Positions 25,155 through 37,067 of a stretch of DNA of 64,000 bases are shown here, in pieces (position 1 is the stretch's first letter; the number at the start of each line of letters is the position of its first letter). The stretch comes from Theocolax elegans (taxonomy: Eukaryota > Arthropoda > Insecta > Hymenoptera > Cerocephalidae): positions 14,537,505-14,601,504 of the forward strand of contig CM047427.1 of the NCBI GenBank assembly GCA_026168455.1, read 5' to 3'. A program made the position numbers and the translations under genes. A model generated the notes under the pieces. It saw nothing but the letters and a program-made list of their open reading frames with translations, made no database searches and had not been told where the DNA came from.

Positions 25155-27202
25155 TACGTTCGACTCTCGAGTGCAAAGGTTAACTTTACGCTGTGGTGAC
25201 CAAAACGAATTAGTTGCATAATATACTATTTTGAACTATAGTATGTATAAAGTGCGTCTTTATGTGAATATTTGTGTTTAGTTGCTTTTCATGTTGAACT
25301 GAAAGCTTCAATTGCATAATTATACAAGTAAAATAATATAATATATATTTCGTAACGTATGATTTGACGACCGTTTGTAATTGAAAAGTACGAGTTCAGT
25401 ACTGTATTATCCCAATTTGGAAAAAAACATATAATCCATTAATCACAATTTTACGCGTACCCTATATCGAAGCGTTTTCTGTGAATCCAAACGATATCGA
25501 TCGGTCAAGCGTTTGTAGGTAATAATTAAAAATTGAGTATTTACGTCAACTAGTTAGTGAATCTCAATGTGTGAAAAAACATAGTGGACAAAATTAATAC
25601 CACGTGCGAATCGAGAAAAATGAGTCCATGTAGAGCTAATGGAATACTGAAAATATAATGTAACCCAATTTACAGGTAAGCAAACTCGATTATGAATGTT
25701 CAAAACTGCATCGAGCAAAAACGTGTTTTCTCACACACAGGAGAGAAGAAACTTAGCCCTCGTATAGATACCTAAGGGACTCGTATAACCAACACCAGTA
25801 GCCTCACTAAATCTTTATTTACCACCGTAGTTTGCAAAAATTAGTAGACGCCGGTAAGCCAGAAGGTAAGGTATGAGCGTTTCGGTAAAATGAAAGGTAA
25901 GAGAGGAAATTGCATGAAATATGTAAAGGAAAAAGTGAAGCAACCGATAATGGAGCATGGAAAAACTGAGGTAACCATTATCAGGTTGGTGCGAGAGAAA
26001 GCAATAGACTTTACGTTGGTAACGAGGGTACGAAGAGAGGAAGCTTCCCCCTCTTAAGCTCCCATCACAAAGCTGTGAATCTCAATTTTCAACTTGCTTC
26101 GCCGATATTCTCTAGTTTAAGCACGAGATATTGCCACCACGAAATAGTTAGAGGTCCACGAGGAATCGACGTAGTTATTATACTCCTGTTGAACTTGGAT
26201 GATACGCTCCCAATTACTTTTTCTCGTTCGCCATGACGTATTCTTTCTTTTTTTTTCTCCATCACCAACGGAAAAAAACTCGTTGAAAATTTCCACACGC
26301 GTACGTGAACGAGTTCTTGTTTTTCACTTTTTAATCACGAGTATAATATCGCCGATGATAGTGTTTCGTCAATTAGTTATATAAAATGTGGATTACTCGG
26401 ATAATCAATCGCGCTTTATTGAAAATAATCCATTTAAAATCTCGCTTTATTACCATAAAATGCAATTTAAAAAGCGTATGGTTTTAATAAAACGTTTCAT
26501 GAATTTATAAATTGAATTAAATTAACAGTTCCATTTTATCTATAGTTTGCATTTTTTTCTTAATGTTATATCTGTTTGAAAATTAATGTAAAACTACAAT
26601 TATACTAATTGATGCGGTGAATTTGAATTAATTGAATGAATCACGGATGACTTTATTTAAATACATACATCTTTTTTATTGATCTTGTTGTCATGCGCAT
26701 ATTTAAATTATTTACAAGAAAATTTATTACCGTTTCACGGTAGATATCAAATCTTTACACGTAATATGTTTGTTTAGAAGTGTAATAAATGACTTGATTG
26801 TGTTAAATGAGTAATAAACATTTAAAAATAGTTTAAATGTTATGTTTTATTCCTTACTATATTTTTTGCACTTTTTTGTAAGTAAAAATCATTATCAATA
26901 CATGCAGTTGACAATTATTTGTGATTTTAACTAAAACTCTGGGATGAATAATCAGGAGCGACTGAAATGAAAATAAAAGTTCAATCTTTATCAGGATAAA
27001 ACTAAGATTTAAAATTCATTCGTACCGTGATAAAAGATTCATCAGTCTTAAAAAATGTCTCCTCCGAAGTAACACCCACATCTAAAAAATAATTATACCG
27101 ACGAGTAGCGGTGAAGTCGTGCCAGGTTCCTAAATCAATCTCTTTCGCAATCCATTAAACTCGTACGAGTGTCTCCCAGACTCATTACAATTTCAAATCC
27201 AG
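25155..27202. other. AT-rich non-coding DNA, nothing recognised
   Basis: No firm feature. Some GTAAG-type donors occur (25674, 25853, 25867) in moderately GC-richer sequence at 25640-26060, but without a coding frame or matching strong acceptor. Confidence 0.4.
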
Positions 27203-27642
27203 GTCGTTGCCGTCGCGGCCGGGCGAAATCCTGGTAAAGCAGGAGAGCCAGTAGCGTGTGCCCCTCCACCGTGCAGCTGGAGTTTTGGAAGGAGGCTGGA
27301 ACAAGGGTGGTGTCCACCTAATTTGGGAAAATCTTATCCAACCCCGTGAGAGGGTAATCTGGTCTTGATTATTCCCGGGGCACGTTGCTGATCCCAGGCA
27401 TCGGTCGAGCTTATTGCCGGACATCAAAACCGGTGATCTCGGCGCGAGCGGCAAGAACGCTTGTGGGACTTTGGTTGCGGCGGGTTATCTGCCGCGGGGA
27501 ACGCCGGAGGCGCGGGTTGTTGGTTCGACGGAATCCGAGGGTATAATGGCCGTGCTTGCATTGCGAGAAAGCGCGGTTAATCCCGATTAAGTGCGTCCGG
27601 CTGTGTGTGCGATGCGCTTGCACCTGTGCGTTACGAAACAAG
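27203..27642. other. GC- and CpG-rich island, possible exon
   Basis: A sharply bounded block of about 440 bases, far richer in G+C and CpG than its flanks. On the plus strand it is framed by an acceptor-like TTTCAAATCCAG and a donor ACAAG|GTAACT but has stops in all frames, which would suit an untranslated or lncRNA exon. On the minus strand a coding-like frame begins right after an acceptor-like CCCAAATTAG at 27318, reading VDTTLVPASFQNSSCTVEGH and continuing to about 27190 with many G/C-ending codons; an upstream frame (27411-27641) is also open. The strand and nature cannot be decided from the sequence alone. Confidence 0.35.
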
Positions 27643-29671
27643 GTAACTTAGTTGTTGTTTCGTTGTTATCTCTCTCCCTCCCTCTCTCCTCTCTCTCCTA
27701 CCCAAGGCTCACTTTCTTTATGAGGGTTGGAACGACTTGCTACACACACGCACCCACGTATACATACATATACCCTTCACGCACTGCAACTTTCAACGAA
27801 TTTTCCTGAATTTTCAAATTTCAATTTAATTATTTATTTGTCCATCATATTGCTTAATAGATAACACATTGATATTTTTATAATTTTCAGTATTTTAATA
27901 GATGCATAATAAATATTAATACAATTCCACAAGAAATTTTACCGAAATTACAAAATTGTAATCACGATATTCAACATTTTTTAATGTTCTGAATCATAAT
28001 TTTTACAGTTCCGTATAACAGTGACAAGGTGCGATTTGTTATTTAGAAAGGTCGTCGGTCGTCAATGAAAACGAATTCACAAGATTGAGACACATGGAAA
28101 TTGAAGTAATGAACTTACTTAAAACACAATCGTTCGGACAATTCTAATTTTAATGATAGAAGGGATTCTCTTCGACATGTATTTAAATGTTGTTTATTTT
28201 TGTAATTAATTATTATTATGTAAATATTAAAATATCTTTAATTGCAGAAAAGTTCTGTAGGGAAACTTGTACCGTTACAACAGTATGAAAAAATACTTTT
28301 TACGCACAGCAGACTCAATGGCTCTTGGTTATCGTTCTATATTGTAATTTTAATAAGGAATTTTGCAAATATAATAATTATGAGAAAATTTTGTCCGTGC
28401 ATCATGGCGATCCATTAATTTGTATACATCATCACATTTATGGTCAATATTAGTAATACGATGATAAAGTCGAGGCACTTTGCAAAATGAAATTCGATTA
28501 TCACTATTATTGTTTTATGATTATCTTGTTAATCGCGTAATGAATATTCATTTCCACTTTTTTTAAATTTTTTCAATTAAGTTATAGTAATTTTAGTTGA
28601 TTAACAGTAGCGCTAATTAATAGTAACGCTAATTAATAGTCGCTACACATTGAACTATAAAATTTTTTTACTACTTATTTTTACATTATTAAACGATATT
28701 ATTGTTTCATTGATTAGATATATAAGAAAACTACCTACTGGACGTACACCAATATCGATTAAACTGATTGCGGAACGTTTAATTCCACTTATGAGAAAAA
28801 TTAGCAGGATTTATCAAAGAATGGTAGAAAATGGAAACACGGCATTTCCAAACTCACGGACATATTTCTTCGAAGCTTTCATTATTAAACTGTCATATAC
28901 GTCATTACTGATGGTAGAACAATGTACGCAGCAAAATACGTTCGCTATTATTCATATTTGATGTTCATCACAATCATCTGATTTTGGCTTGTCAATAATT
29001 TCTAAGCTTTCTCGCGAAACAGTGTTATTAAAATATAACAGTGGCTAATGCAAACTCAAAAACCATGGGAGGGATCGTAGAGATATATTGACTGTCGGTG
29101 AATTATTTTGATTGTCCACATTACAGGTATACTTATCCTTATTAGAAGACTTCATCCTACTCGATTACACGGTCCTATATAAAAGATCAAAAGTTAAAAA
29201 AGCTCATCATCTCGCTAACAAGCAAAAAACGAGGTTTGTAAAAAGGAGTAAAAAATGTTGCCACACCCTCATCATCGTGATTAAAAATGAAAATGCCTCA
29301 CGCTACCGATCTGCCCCTTAGGAATGCTAAAAAACAATGCAAAAATTCCCAAGTGTGCGATAAGTCGGCTCGGATTGCGCGTGTTTTTGCAAAAAAAATT
29401 GGGAGGGAGGAGGCAGGTGAAGACTAGGGTCAGACTGGCGACAATGCGCGCGGCCGCGCGAGCACACACATACACACACTGTCATCTCGGAATCGAAGGG
29501 GAGAGAAAACCAGGGGCAAAAAAGTCAACGCTACACGCATACTTGGGAGTACGCCGAGGAGCCCCAGGAAACGAGGCGTCACGGCGCATCCGCGGGGAAA
29601 CGGCTTTCCGCGAAACGATTAACGGCTTCCGTTAAAAGTTTCCCTCGGCACGCGATCGTCATTTTTTGTTA
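27643..29671. other. AT-rich non-coding DNA, nothing firm
   Basis: Contains a CT microsatellite (27668-27700), an imperfect 16-bp tandem repeat at 28605-28645 (GCGCTAATTAATAGTA followed by ACGCTAATTAATAGTC), an unrecognised 103-codon frame at 28650-28961, and a GC-richer stretch at 29400-29640. No domain or splice structure supports a gene. Confidence 0.35.
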
Positions 29672-29700
29672 TTGTTGTTGTTGTTGTTGTTGTTGTTGTT
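29672..29700. repeat. (TTG)n microsatellite
   Basis: About ten TTG units, followed by an interrupted continuation to about 29720. Confidence 0.9.
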
Positions 29701-29720
29701 AGTGTTGATAGTGTTGTTGC

Positions 29721-30963
29721 TCTTGATGTTTCTCTGAGTATGTAGTTTTCTTTCGGCAAACTTTTGGCCTGTGCTTTTGTTTATTCGACTTCTTTTTTTT
29801 TTCGAGGTTAATGCGCGATATATTAGATTCGATTATGTACTTCATTTCTCTCGACGGGTTTTATAGCCAATCTCGAGTTTTATTACCACGTCGCGGTACG
29901 TCTATTATTATTCATAGTCCTGGAAAATATTTCGCTTTACGAATCTAGGCGCACACTCCCGTTTTTGCCGCGCGGGCCATTAAAACTTTCGGGGTATAAA
30001 ATTTTTGATAAACTTTGACATTCGGATGCGAGGTTTTCGAATTTCGTTAAATAAAATAGTCAAACGGGTTGTGTGTATATGTTAAACAGGTCGTAAAACG
30101 TGTTGTAACACTGGAAATGACAAAACCGCATTCGCTGTTTCTTCTTATTTAATATTACAGTAATGGGCACGTAAACATTTTTATGGATACTTAGGCTACT
30201 GGATCAAGGATTTTCAGGAGGTGTCTTGTAACGTGTAGGATATCACAACTATCAGGTATAATCATCAATTAAAAATATACATCTGACACTATAGGTTTAA
30301 ATTCGAATATAATTAATTAAATGCTTACATAAATTGGTTCATTACTTTAGAAACTTTTATTGAACTTTACTGCGATTGCTAGCTAGTGTAAAGTACAACT
30401 TATTTATTTATAATGTTCGAACCTTTTTAAAAATACCGTGCGATATAAAAATAACATTTGGGTAATAATACATCAATCACGGTATAATCGACGTGAACTC
30501 AATATTCATCAGCGACTATTATAACCAATTTATTTATTTAACTGTGAAATAAAGCAAAATTTTCTAAACGTCATCTATTAACAATAACATCAAATAATGG
30601 GTATAATAAAATGTTTCAAAATAACACGTTATTACAGTCACCGTCTGACATTATCGTCTTCATCAAAGTGCAAATTCATTCTATCGTATCATCCTGTTTC
30701 ACGATGTACCTGAATAAAGGTTCATTTTCGACGCTATACTGGAATTTCGATCATCACCCAATTAACTCAACGTTCATAACATTATATTAAAAGAGATTAT
30801 TTCAATATATAGAAGAGAAATATCATAAAATAATTAAGCCACAGTCGACCTTTCGAAAGGCTAATGAACAAGTTATTACATAATTATTTTTAAAAAAAAT
30901 GTAATTATTAATTTTAGTATAACTGAAAATAGCAATATATTTGAAAAATTAATTATTTCCGTA
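29721..30963. other. AT-rich non-coding DNA, nothing recognised
   Basis: No open frame of note on either strand and no repeat structure that I could resolve. Confidence 0.5.
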
Positions 30964-30965
30964 TA

Positions 30966-31353
30966 CCGTCACATACCCAATTGTTGATCAATTAAGGTAA
31001 ATCTGTACGTTCATAGAATAATTTTATGTTAAAAAAGCTAATAATTGTATATATTTAGACGGATACAGAAAGTATAAGTATTAAACTTCCTTTTAGCCAT
31101 CTCAGAAAAATAAAATAGGTGCTATTTTTAAAGTAAGCAACAATCTAAGAAAAAAAAGCGGGAAGTACCAATTTCTGATCAGTAAATTTTCGGTACATAT
31201 GCCACTTTCTATTTAAGTCTACTAAACAATTATTGATTGTTTAACCTTCAAATTGTGCGTAGCAACGTTTAGATTAATGCAAATCTTATTATTTTATTGA
31301 AATAATACACTGATCAGAAATTGGTTCATGATCAACAATTGGGTATGTGACGG
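30966..31353. mobile_element. TA-flanked MITE, Tc1/mariner-like
   Basis: Perfect terminal inverted repeats begin CCGTCACATACCCAATTGTT and continue to TGATCA (25 bases; right copy 31329-31353), with TA on each side (30964-30965 and 31354-31355) as expected for a Tc1/mariner target duplication. The element is 388 bases and non-coding. A second, inner perfect inverted repeat of 16 bases (CCAATTTCTGATCAGT at 31168-31183 with its complement at 31309-31324) forms a nested hairpin in the right half. The perfect ends suggest modest age. Confidence 0.75.
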
Positions 31354-31355
31354 TA

Positions 31356-33107
31356 ATGTTACTTTACTATCCACTATTTCAATACCAATTATATTCTAAT
31401 TGTACCTCTTTAAAGTCGAATAATGGTTAGACATTTTGATAAAAAGGGAAAATCTGATATTGGGACACTATTAAAAAAGGTAATCAATCATAAATAATTT
31501 ATGAGACAACCCATGCGAACAACGTCAACGTAACGAACGCAAATAATTAACGGGTTATTCGCAAGCTGCCACGTTTCCCCCCCCCCTCTCTCTCTCTCTT
31601 TATGTCTCTTTATGTCTCTCTTTCTCCCCCCCCCCCTCTCTTTGCCAAATTAGAAAATGTAGGATAAGGATGTGCAACAATGCAACGTACCATGCGAAAA
31701 GTACACGTACCAAGGAAGTACGGAAAATAGGGTGATTATCGCGAGTTCGGTATCAATTCCAGGTTATTTCGTTGTTAAAAAATGTTACTCCTTCCCCGAA
31801 AGGCTTTTGTCCTTCGCGATCGAATCGCAGGTGGGCAGCGGCGGCATTCGCGGATCGACGATTTCACCTGCAGTCATTACGCCCCTCCCATCCCTCCGGC
31901 GCTTTTTTTCTCCTTCAAGCGCGCGAGTGCTATATATTTTTCCGGTGGCTTTCTCGGAAGGCCCGTACTCCCCCCCACCTCGAGCAGCAAAGAGACCAGG
32001 GATAAATAGATATATAGATGTAATTTACTGTGCTCGAGCATCGTAAAATTTAATATTTTCTGAAAGGTAGGAAATGGCAAAGAGGCTGGCTATATTTTGC
32101 GACCGATCGATCCTACTACTACGGGAATAAAATGCCGATTTTCGATTTTTACCCAAGTGTACCGTCGTTGACGATATTTTGCGGATTTATAGGTGGTTAC
32201 GGCTTGACTTTAATCGACTTTTATTTATGCCATCTTTTTCTTTACATAACATTTCATTTTTATTACTTTTTTATTTATTTATTTGTTTATTTATTTGGTG
32301 GTCGCTCTAACAGGATTAATCTATCGCTTTGGTTGTAATATGTGTAGCGAAGATAGATAAACAATCCAACTGCCTTATCCTAATTTATCTTTAACACAAT
32401 GAAATTTGTGAAGGAAATACTATTAATTATATATATATATACATTAATACTAAAATTTAGTGATTTACGTCCAATTAATTAAGCGTATAACAATTAGCTA
32501 ATCAACGTAATTCACAAATAATAAATGTAATGGTATTATTAAATATTAATTATACTATATTACAATTTGAAATGCACGTAATAGTATCATCGCAGTATTC
32601 GAGCGAAAATCAATATTATATTTTGTTATAGAAGTGTTTGAAAGACATGTATATACCTAAACATATTCTAGCGTCTCGAGTTAACCAAGTTTCTTGACAT
32701 ATTTTAAAGTTTCAGCATCGAGAGATTTCTCAGAGTTCCGATAAATAGACTCAGAAAAACTTACTTAATAACGCAAAAGGATAAAAAAATAACTTTTTTT
32801 GAATCAAGTGTAAAGTTTGTTCTAATAGCAATTATTTACGCAAATAAAACGATGAGTTGAAAATTCTTGAATTTACTAAAACTTTTGTATCTACTATTCT
32901 ACGCAAACATCTAGGTAATTGCTTGGTATGCTAGAGCATATTTGTTTTTTCATAAAGAGGTTACGTTATGACACTTTGCTAGGTGATTAAGTACACTTAT
33001 ATACTCGTATAGACGATGCGCAGCAAAGACTCGATTTAAAGACATTCTATGTATAGTACAAAAATTGTTGTTGAATACTATTATTTATTTTGCAAACATC
33101 ATCGCAG
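31356..33107. other. Non-coding region with C/CT simple repeats and a GC-richer island
   Basis: Two poly-C runs flank CT-rich repeats containing TTTATGTCTC units at 31577-31640. A GC-richer stretch at 31780-32010 supports several overlapping forward frames and one reverse frame, which is typical of stop-poor GC DNA rather than of one gene. The rest is A/T-rich. Confidence 0.4.
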
Positions 33108-33143
33108 GTACACAAGGCGAGTTCGTATAGGCTGCGTCGGAAG
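33108..33143 (+). CDS. Candidate 36-nt internal microexon
   Basis: An acceptor-like ACATCATCGCAG precedes 36 bases that read VHKASSYRLRRK in the first frame, followed by a GTAATT donor. The length is a multiple of three and the segment is GC-richer than its flanks. The pyrimidine tract is weak and the donor is only fair, so this is a low-confidence call. The surrounding gene, if any, is not visible. Confidence 0.22.
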
Positions 33144-33273
33144 GTAATTTATTAATTATATCATAGCATATTCCCTAGTATAAATTAAATTTTTATAGAT
33201 AAACACTTTTCTACTTACCGAATAGAAAACGCAATGGAATACAATCACCGATACTTGGGCATTAAAGTAATTA

Positions 33274-33289
33274 AAGTAAATTTATAATT
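33274..33289. repeat. Target-site duplication of the LINE, 3'-side copy
   Basis: AAGTAAATTTATAATT, identical to 38429-38444. It directly abuts the A-rich tail of the retrotransposon, so it marks the insertion point. Confidence 0.93.
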
Positions 33290-33785
33290 TTTTTATTTTT
33301 TATTAAAACTTTATTTCGGCCTTATTGGCCCAGAAATGGACATTGGCTAGATTACATAATGTTCGCACACTCATACTTTTCCATACGTTTCACACTTCTC
33401 TTTTCCTATTTTACATTATCATTTCGTCTTATTTTGTATCATTTTTATTATATAATTTACTTTTCATATATTTGCTACAGAACAATAAAACATCCCCTGA
33501 TTAATATTAAAATTTTGATTTTATATTTAAATTTTCTTATTTTTATTACAAGTATTTTCTTTCTTTCCTACTTTATATTTTTCTAACCTCATTACTTTTT
33601 TCTTTTTTCTTTTTTTTTCTTCTTTATACATCAATTTATAATTCTACTTTACTATTACATTCATTTTTACGTTCTTTCACCCTGCATTCATCCTTTTTTT
33701 TTACATCATAGCGTTCCCGTGTTTGTTTAAATTACACCTTTATTTACACACAGCCGTTCTTATTTCGCATACATTAATAACTTTT
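33290..33785 (-). other. LINE 3' UTR and A-rich tail
   Basis: 496 bases after the ORF2 stop. On the sense strand the end contains a small GGCC-AATAA-GGCC stem-loop (33318-33330), then GAAATAAAG and TTTTAATAAAAAATAAAAAA, that is overlapping AATAAA-type polyadenylation signals running into the tail. The sequence TCTAGCCAATGTCC (33338-33351, sense) is complementary to the first 13 bases of the element apart from one bulged base. Confidence 0.85.
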
Positions 33786-36700
33786 CTACATTTTTTCTTT
33801 GATCGCCATCGAGATCTTCTCTAACGCTTTTACAATTTCTAAATCGCATTTCCCTTCATACAGCTTTTTTAATCTTTCATATCTTTCTCCTGAAAGGTTT
33901 TCAGTCCACTGAACTGTTTTTTCGCACTCTTCCATATAATGGTCTATATTTCCCCAATCTTCCTCGCATAATACGCATAATTTTTCTTTTTCTCCTAACC
34001 AGTATTTATTTATATTTTCTAAATTTCCGCACCTAAGTCTCGCGATTACAGAGTTATTTCTTCCGCTTATTCCCTTTTTCAGGTACAATGGTAAATTATC
34101 ACAGACTATTTCCTTATATCTAACATTGTATTTAGAATTATTAATTTTTTCATTTATCCTCTGTTTTTCAATATCTAAGCTCCTCCCATACGTTTCTACC
34201 TCAATCTCTATATTTTGTTCGATTTTGTCCCTAATATATTCTAAGCTAAAACCTAATGAATTGTAGTATTTTTTCCTTTCCATGTTATATAATGTTTCCA
34301 AATTTTCTCTTTGTCCCTCTATCCAGCACATTTTTATTAATCTGTCATTACTTAGTTTCCCTATTTTTTGTTCAAATCTAACAGCTCTTGACCCCCAGTG
34401 TAACGCTAATTTATTTGTCACCGTTTCTTTGTAAATTATATATTTTGGTGTCCATACGTCTAGTTTTAAAGTCCACCTAATATAATCGGTTTTTATTTTT
34501 TCCAACTCTTTTTTTTCTTGCCATCCCCATATTTCGACCCCATATTCCATTACACTTCTTACTAGATATTGAAATAATTTTATTCTTCTTTTAAAATCCC
34601 CATTACAGTATTTTTCACCCAGTCCCCAAGTTTTTTTTGCTGCCGTTATTCCTTTTTTTCTTAATTCATTAATGTGGTCCTTATAGTTACCCTCTTTATT
34701 AAATGTAAAACCTAAATATTTAAATTGCCTCACTTCTTCTATTTCCTTATTCTCCCATAACCATTTATCTTTTTTGGAGTTCCTACCTTTGTTAAATACT
34801 AGAATCTTTGTTTTTTCTGTGCTTAGAATAAGCTTTCTATTTTTTAGAAACTTTTTTAACGTATCACACATATCAAGAAGTGCCTCACGGTTCTCAGCTA
34901 ATAAGACAATGTCATCCGCGTATGCTAACGACCAAATTCTATTGCTCCCTATCCTTATTCCTCCTATATTCCTGTCCTTAAATTCCTTTTCTAAACCCTC
35001 AATGTACAGACAAAAGAGAAGCGGACTCAGAACACACCCCTGCCTTAGCCCCATGGTGATCCAGAATTCTTTTGAGGTTCCTTCTTTCATCCTAATTTTA
35101 ACTTTGGTTTCTTCATAGATTCCTTTTAACCTTTCAATCAAGTATTTACTAATATTTTGTTTTTCCATGATCTCCCATAGTAAACTCCTATCCACTGTAT
35201 CGAATGCTGCCTTTAAATCTATAAACATTGAATATATTTTTTGTTTGCTTAGTTTCGACCTCTGTATTAAATGATTTAAAATATATATATTGTCCAGTGT
35301 AGATCTTTCTTTCCTAAAACCTGCTTGTCCTTCTGGTAGCAGGTTCTTATCCGTAATCTCTTTTTCTAGCCTACCTCTTATCACCTCTGTATAAAGTTTA
35401 TATGCCGTTGTTAATAGTGAAATTCCTCTGTAATTTTTCGCTATATTATGATCCCCTTTTTTATACAGTGGTACAATAACTGCTGTTTTCCATTCTTCTG
35501 GCATGTCATCTCCATCCCAAATTTTTCCTAGCACGCATATCATTCTTGTAATTAGATCCTCTCCTCCATGCAACCATACTTCATTTGGGATTTCATCGAT
35601 GCCCGCAGCTTTTTTCTTTTTTAATATCCTCCATGCTCTTTTTATTTCTATACCAGTCATTTTTTCTTCCTCCGTTAGTCCTTCTACTTTTTTCCTTTTC
35701 TCTCCTACTTGTTTTTCTTCGGTTCCTTGTAGTAATGTTTTAAAATGATTGATCCAGTCTTCTTCTTTTAAGTTATTATCTATTATTTCTTTTCTTTTCC
35801 TGAATCTATTCAAAAACTTCCATACGTCGTTTTCTTTTTTTATGCCTCTTAACTCTGCATCCTCCATTTCTTTAAATTGTTTTTCTTTTTCCAGGCAGTG
35901 CTTTCTCCACTCTTTTCTTTTCTTTATATAGACTTCTTTATCATTCCGACCATTTTTCCACTGTATTAACGCTCTGTTTACCTCTCTCTTTTTTCTGGCA
36001 CAGCTTCTCTCCCACCATCTCTTCATACCTATTTTCCATTTTTTTATTTTGATTTCTTTTTTTTTAACCGAATTCCAAACTATCTTTTTTATTTCTTCCC
36101 AAGATATTTGAGCCGTATCACCATCCTTAATCTCTCCATCTACATTTGCGGTTATTTCTTTAAATTCTGCTATGTCTTCTTCACTCCATGTTATTATTTC
36201 CTTTTTTTTTGGTCCTTCTTGCTTTTTTCCTTTTTCTCTTTCTTCTTTATTATTTCTGTTTCTTTTATCCATTGCCACCATTGCGCATACAGGGACATGG
36301 TCCGAGTCCACCCTCTCCTCTATCATGTACTTAACTATCCGATCCCACATTTTTTCATTTACTATAATATAATCTATTACCGAGCTACCTCTGTTTCCTA
36401 TAAACGTAAATTCTCCCTCCATATCCCCCTGCGTTCTGCCATTTAGTATTACCCATCCTTTATTTTCAATGAAATCTACCATTTTTTTACCCCCATTACT
36501 AATAGTTTTGTCTTTACTAACTCTTTTATTTACCCCTAATTCTTGACCCATATTATAATTTATTCCCTCCTCTCCTATCCGTATATTAAAGTCACCTCCA
36601 ATAATTATTTCCCCCTCATCTATATAATCTTCCTCGTCCAGTTTTTCCCAGATCCTTTCACTATTACCTGTATTATAAACTGACCATACTGTTATTTCCT

Positions 36701-37067
36701 TCCCCCTTTCTTTTATTACCGATTTTATAAGTCCCCTTTCACACATGATTCCTATTTTATTTTTATCAAACACTAAATCTTTTTTAACCCCTATTATAAA
36801 ACCTCCTTTCGCTCTACCTTTTTTATGTTCCTTTACCGCTGATACCACGCACCATTCAAACTTATCTGATAATTTCTGTTTTAAATTATTTGCGTCTTTT
36901 TCTTCCACCCATGTTTCTGATAAACTTATAAAATCTGCTTTTTCAATATAAACCCAAAAATCTCTTTCTTTGTTCCATATTCCCGCTACATTCCAAAATA
37001 TGAATTTTCTCACATTTCCCTCCTCGTACTTTTCTCCTGAATTATCCCTTAAACTCCATTTCTGCAC
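33786..37067 (-). CDS. LINE ORF2: APE endonuclease / reverse transcriptase
   Basis: Replication enzyme of the retrotransposon: it nicks target DNA and primes cDNA synthesis on it. Numbering from the GTG at 37067-37065, residues about 20-262 form an apurinic-type endonuclease with FWNVAG (N26), ETW (E51), GGDFN (D159, N161), IDY (D232) and SDHVPV (D256, H257). The reverse transcriptase spans about 475-790, with LYKKGD (535), GFRKERSTLDNI (583), FIDLKAAFDTVD (catalytic D617), LRQGCVLSP (674) and YADD (D718, D719). A C-terminal CX2C-X8-H-X4-C motif uses C1031, C1034, H1043 and C1048. No RNase H domain is visible. The frame is intact. No ATG precedes the endonuclease: the first in-frame Met (about residue 108) lies inside it. 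Translation must use GTG, reinitiation after ORF1, or a -1 frameshift from ORF1, whose stop overlaps this GTG. Confidence 0.97.
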   Translation of the reverse strand: MQKWSLRDNSGEKYEEGNVRKFIFWNVAGIWNKERDFWVYIEKADFISLSETWVEEKDANNLKQKLSDKFEWCVVSAVKEHKKGRAKGGFIIGVKKDLVFDKNKIGIMCERGLIKSVIKERGKEITVWSVYNTGNSERIWEKLDEEDYIDEGEIIIGGDFNIRIGEEGINYNMGQELGVNKRVSKDKTISNGGKKMVDFIENKGWVILNGRTQGDMEGEFTFIGNRGSSVIDYIIVNEKMWDRIVKYMIEERVDSDHVPVCAMVAMDKRNRNNKEEREKGKKQEGPKKKEIITWSEEDIAEFKEITANVDGEIKDGDTAQISWEEIKKIVWNSVKKKEIKIKKWKIGMKRWWERSCARKKREVNRALIQWKNGRNDKEVYIKKRKEWRKHCLEKEKQFKEMEDAELRGIKKENDVWKFLNRFRKRKEIIDNNLKEEDWINHFKTLLQGTEEKQVGEKRKKVEGLTEEEKMTGIEIKRAWRILKKKKAAGIDEIPNEVWLHGGEDLITRMICVLGKIWDGDDMPEEWKTAVIVPLYKKGDHNIAKNYRGISLLTTAYKLYTEVIRGRLEKEITDKNLLPEGQAGFRKERSTLDNIYILNHLIQRSKLSKQKIYSMFIDLKAAFDTVDRSLLWEIMEKQNISKYLIERLKGIYEETKVKIRMKEGTSKEFWITMGLRQGCVLSPLLFCLYIEGLEKEFKDRNIGGIRIGSNRIWSLAYADDIVLLAENREALLDMCDTLKKFLKNRKLILSTEKTKILVFNKGRNSKKDKWLWENKEIEEVRQFKYLGFTFNKEGNYKDHINELRKKGITAAKKTWGLGEKYCNGDFKRRIKLFQYLVRSVMEYGVEIWGWQEKKELEKIKTDYIRWTLKLDVWTPKYIIYKETVTNKLALHWGSRAVRFEQKIGKLSNDRLIKMCWIEGQRENLETLYNMERKKYYNSLGFSLEYIRDKIEQNIEIEVETYGRSLDIEKQRINEKINNSKYNVRYKEIVCDNLPLYLKKGISGRNNSVIARLRCGNLENINKYWLGEKEKLCVLCEEDWGNIDHYMEECEKTVQWTENLSGERYERLKKLYEGKCDLEIVKALEKISMAIKEKM

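Noticed and set aside
28650..28961. 103-codon forward frame
   Set aside because: A/T-rich codons, no homologous family recognised, no promoter or splice context. I cannot distinguish it from chance or a decayed repeat.
31672..32046. Several overlapping forward frames of 75-124 codons
   Set aside because: Three frames overlap in the same GC-rich DNA, which indicates stop-poor composition. None has a signal peptide, domain or splice structure.
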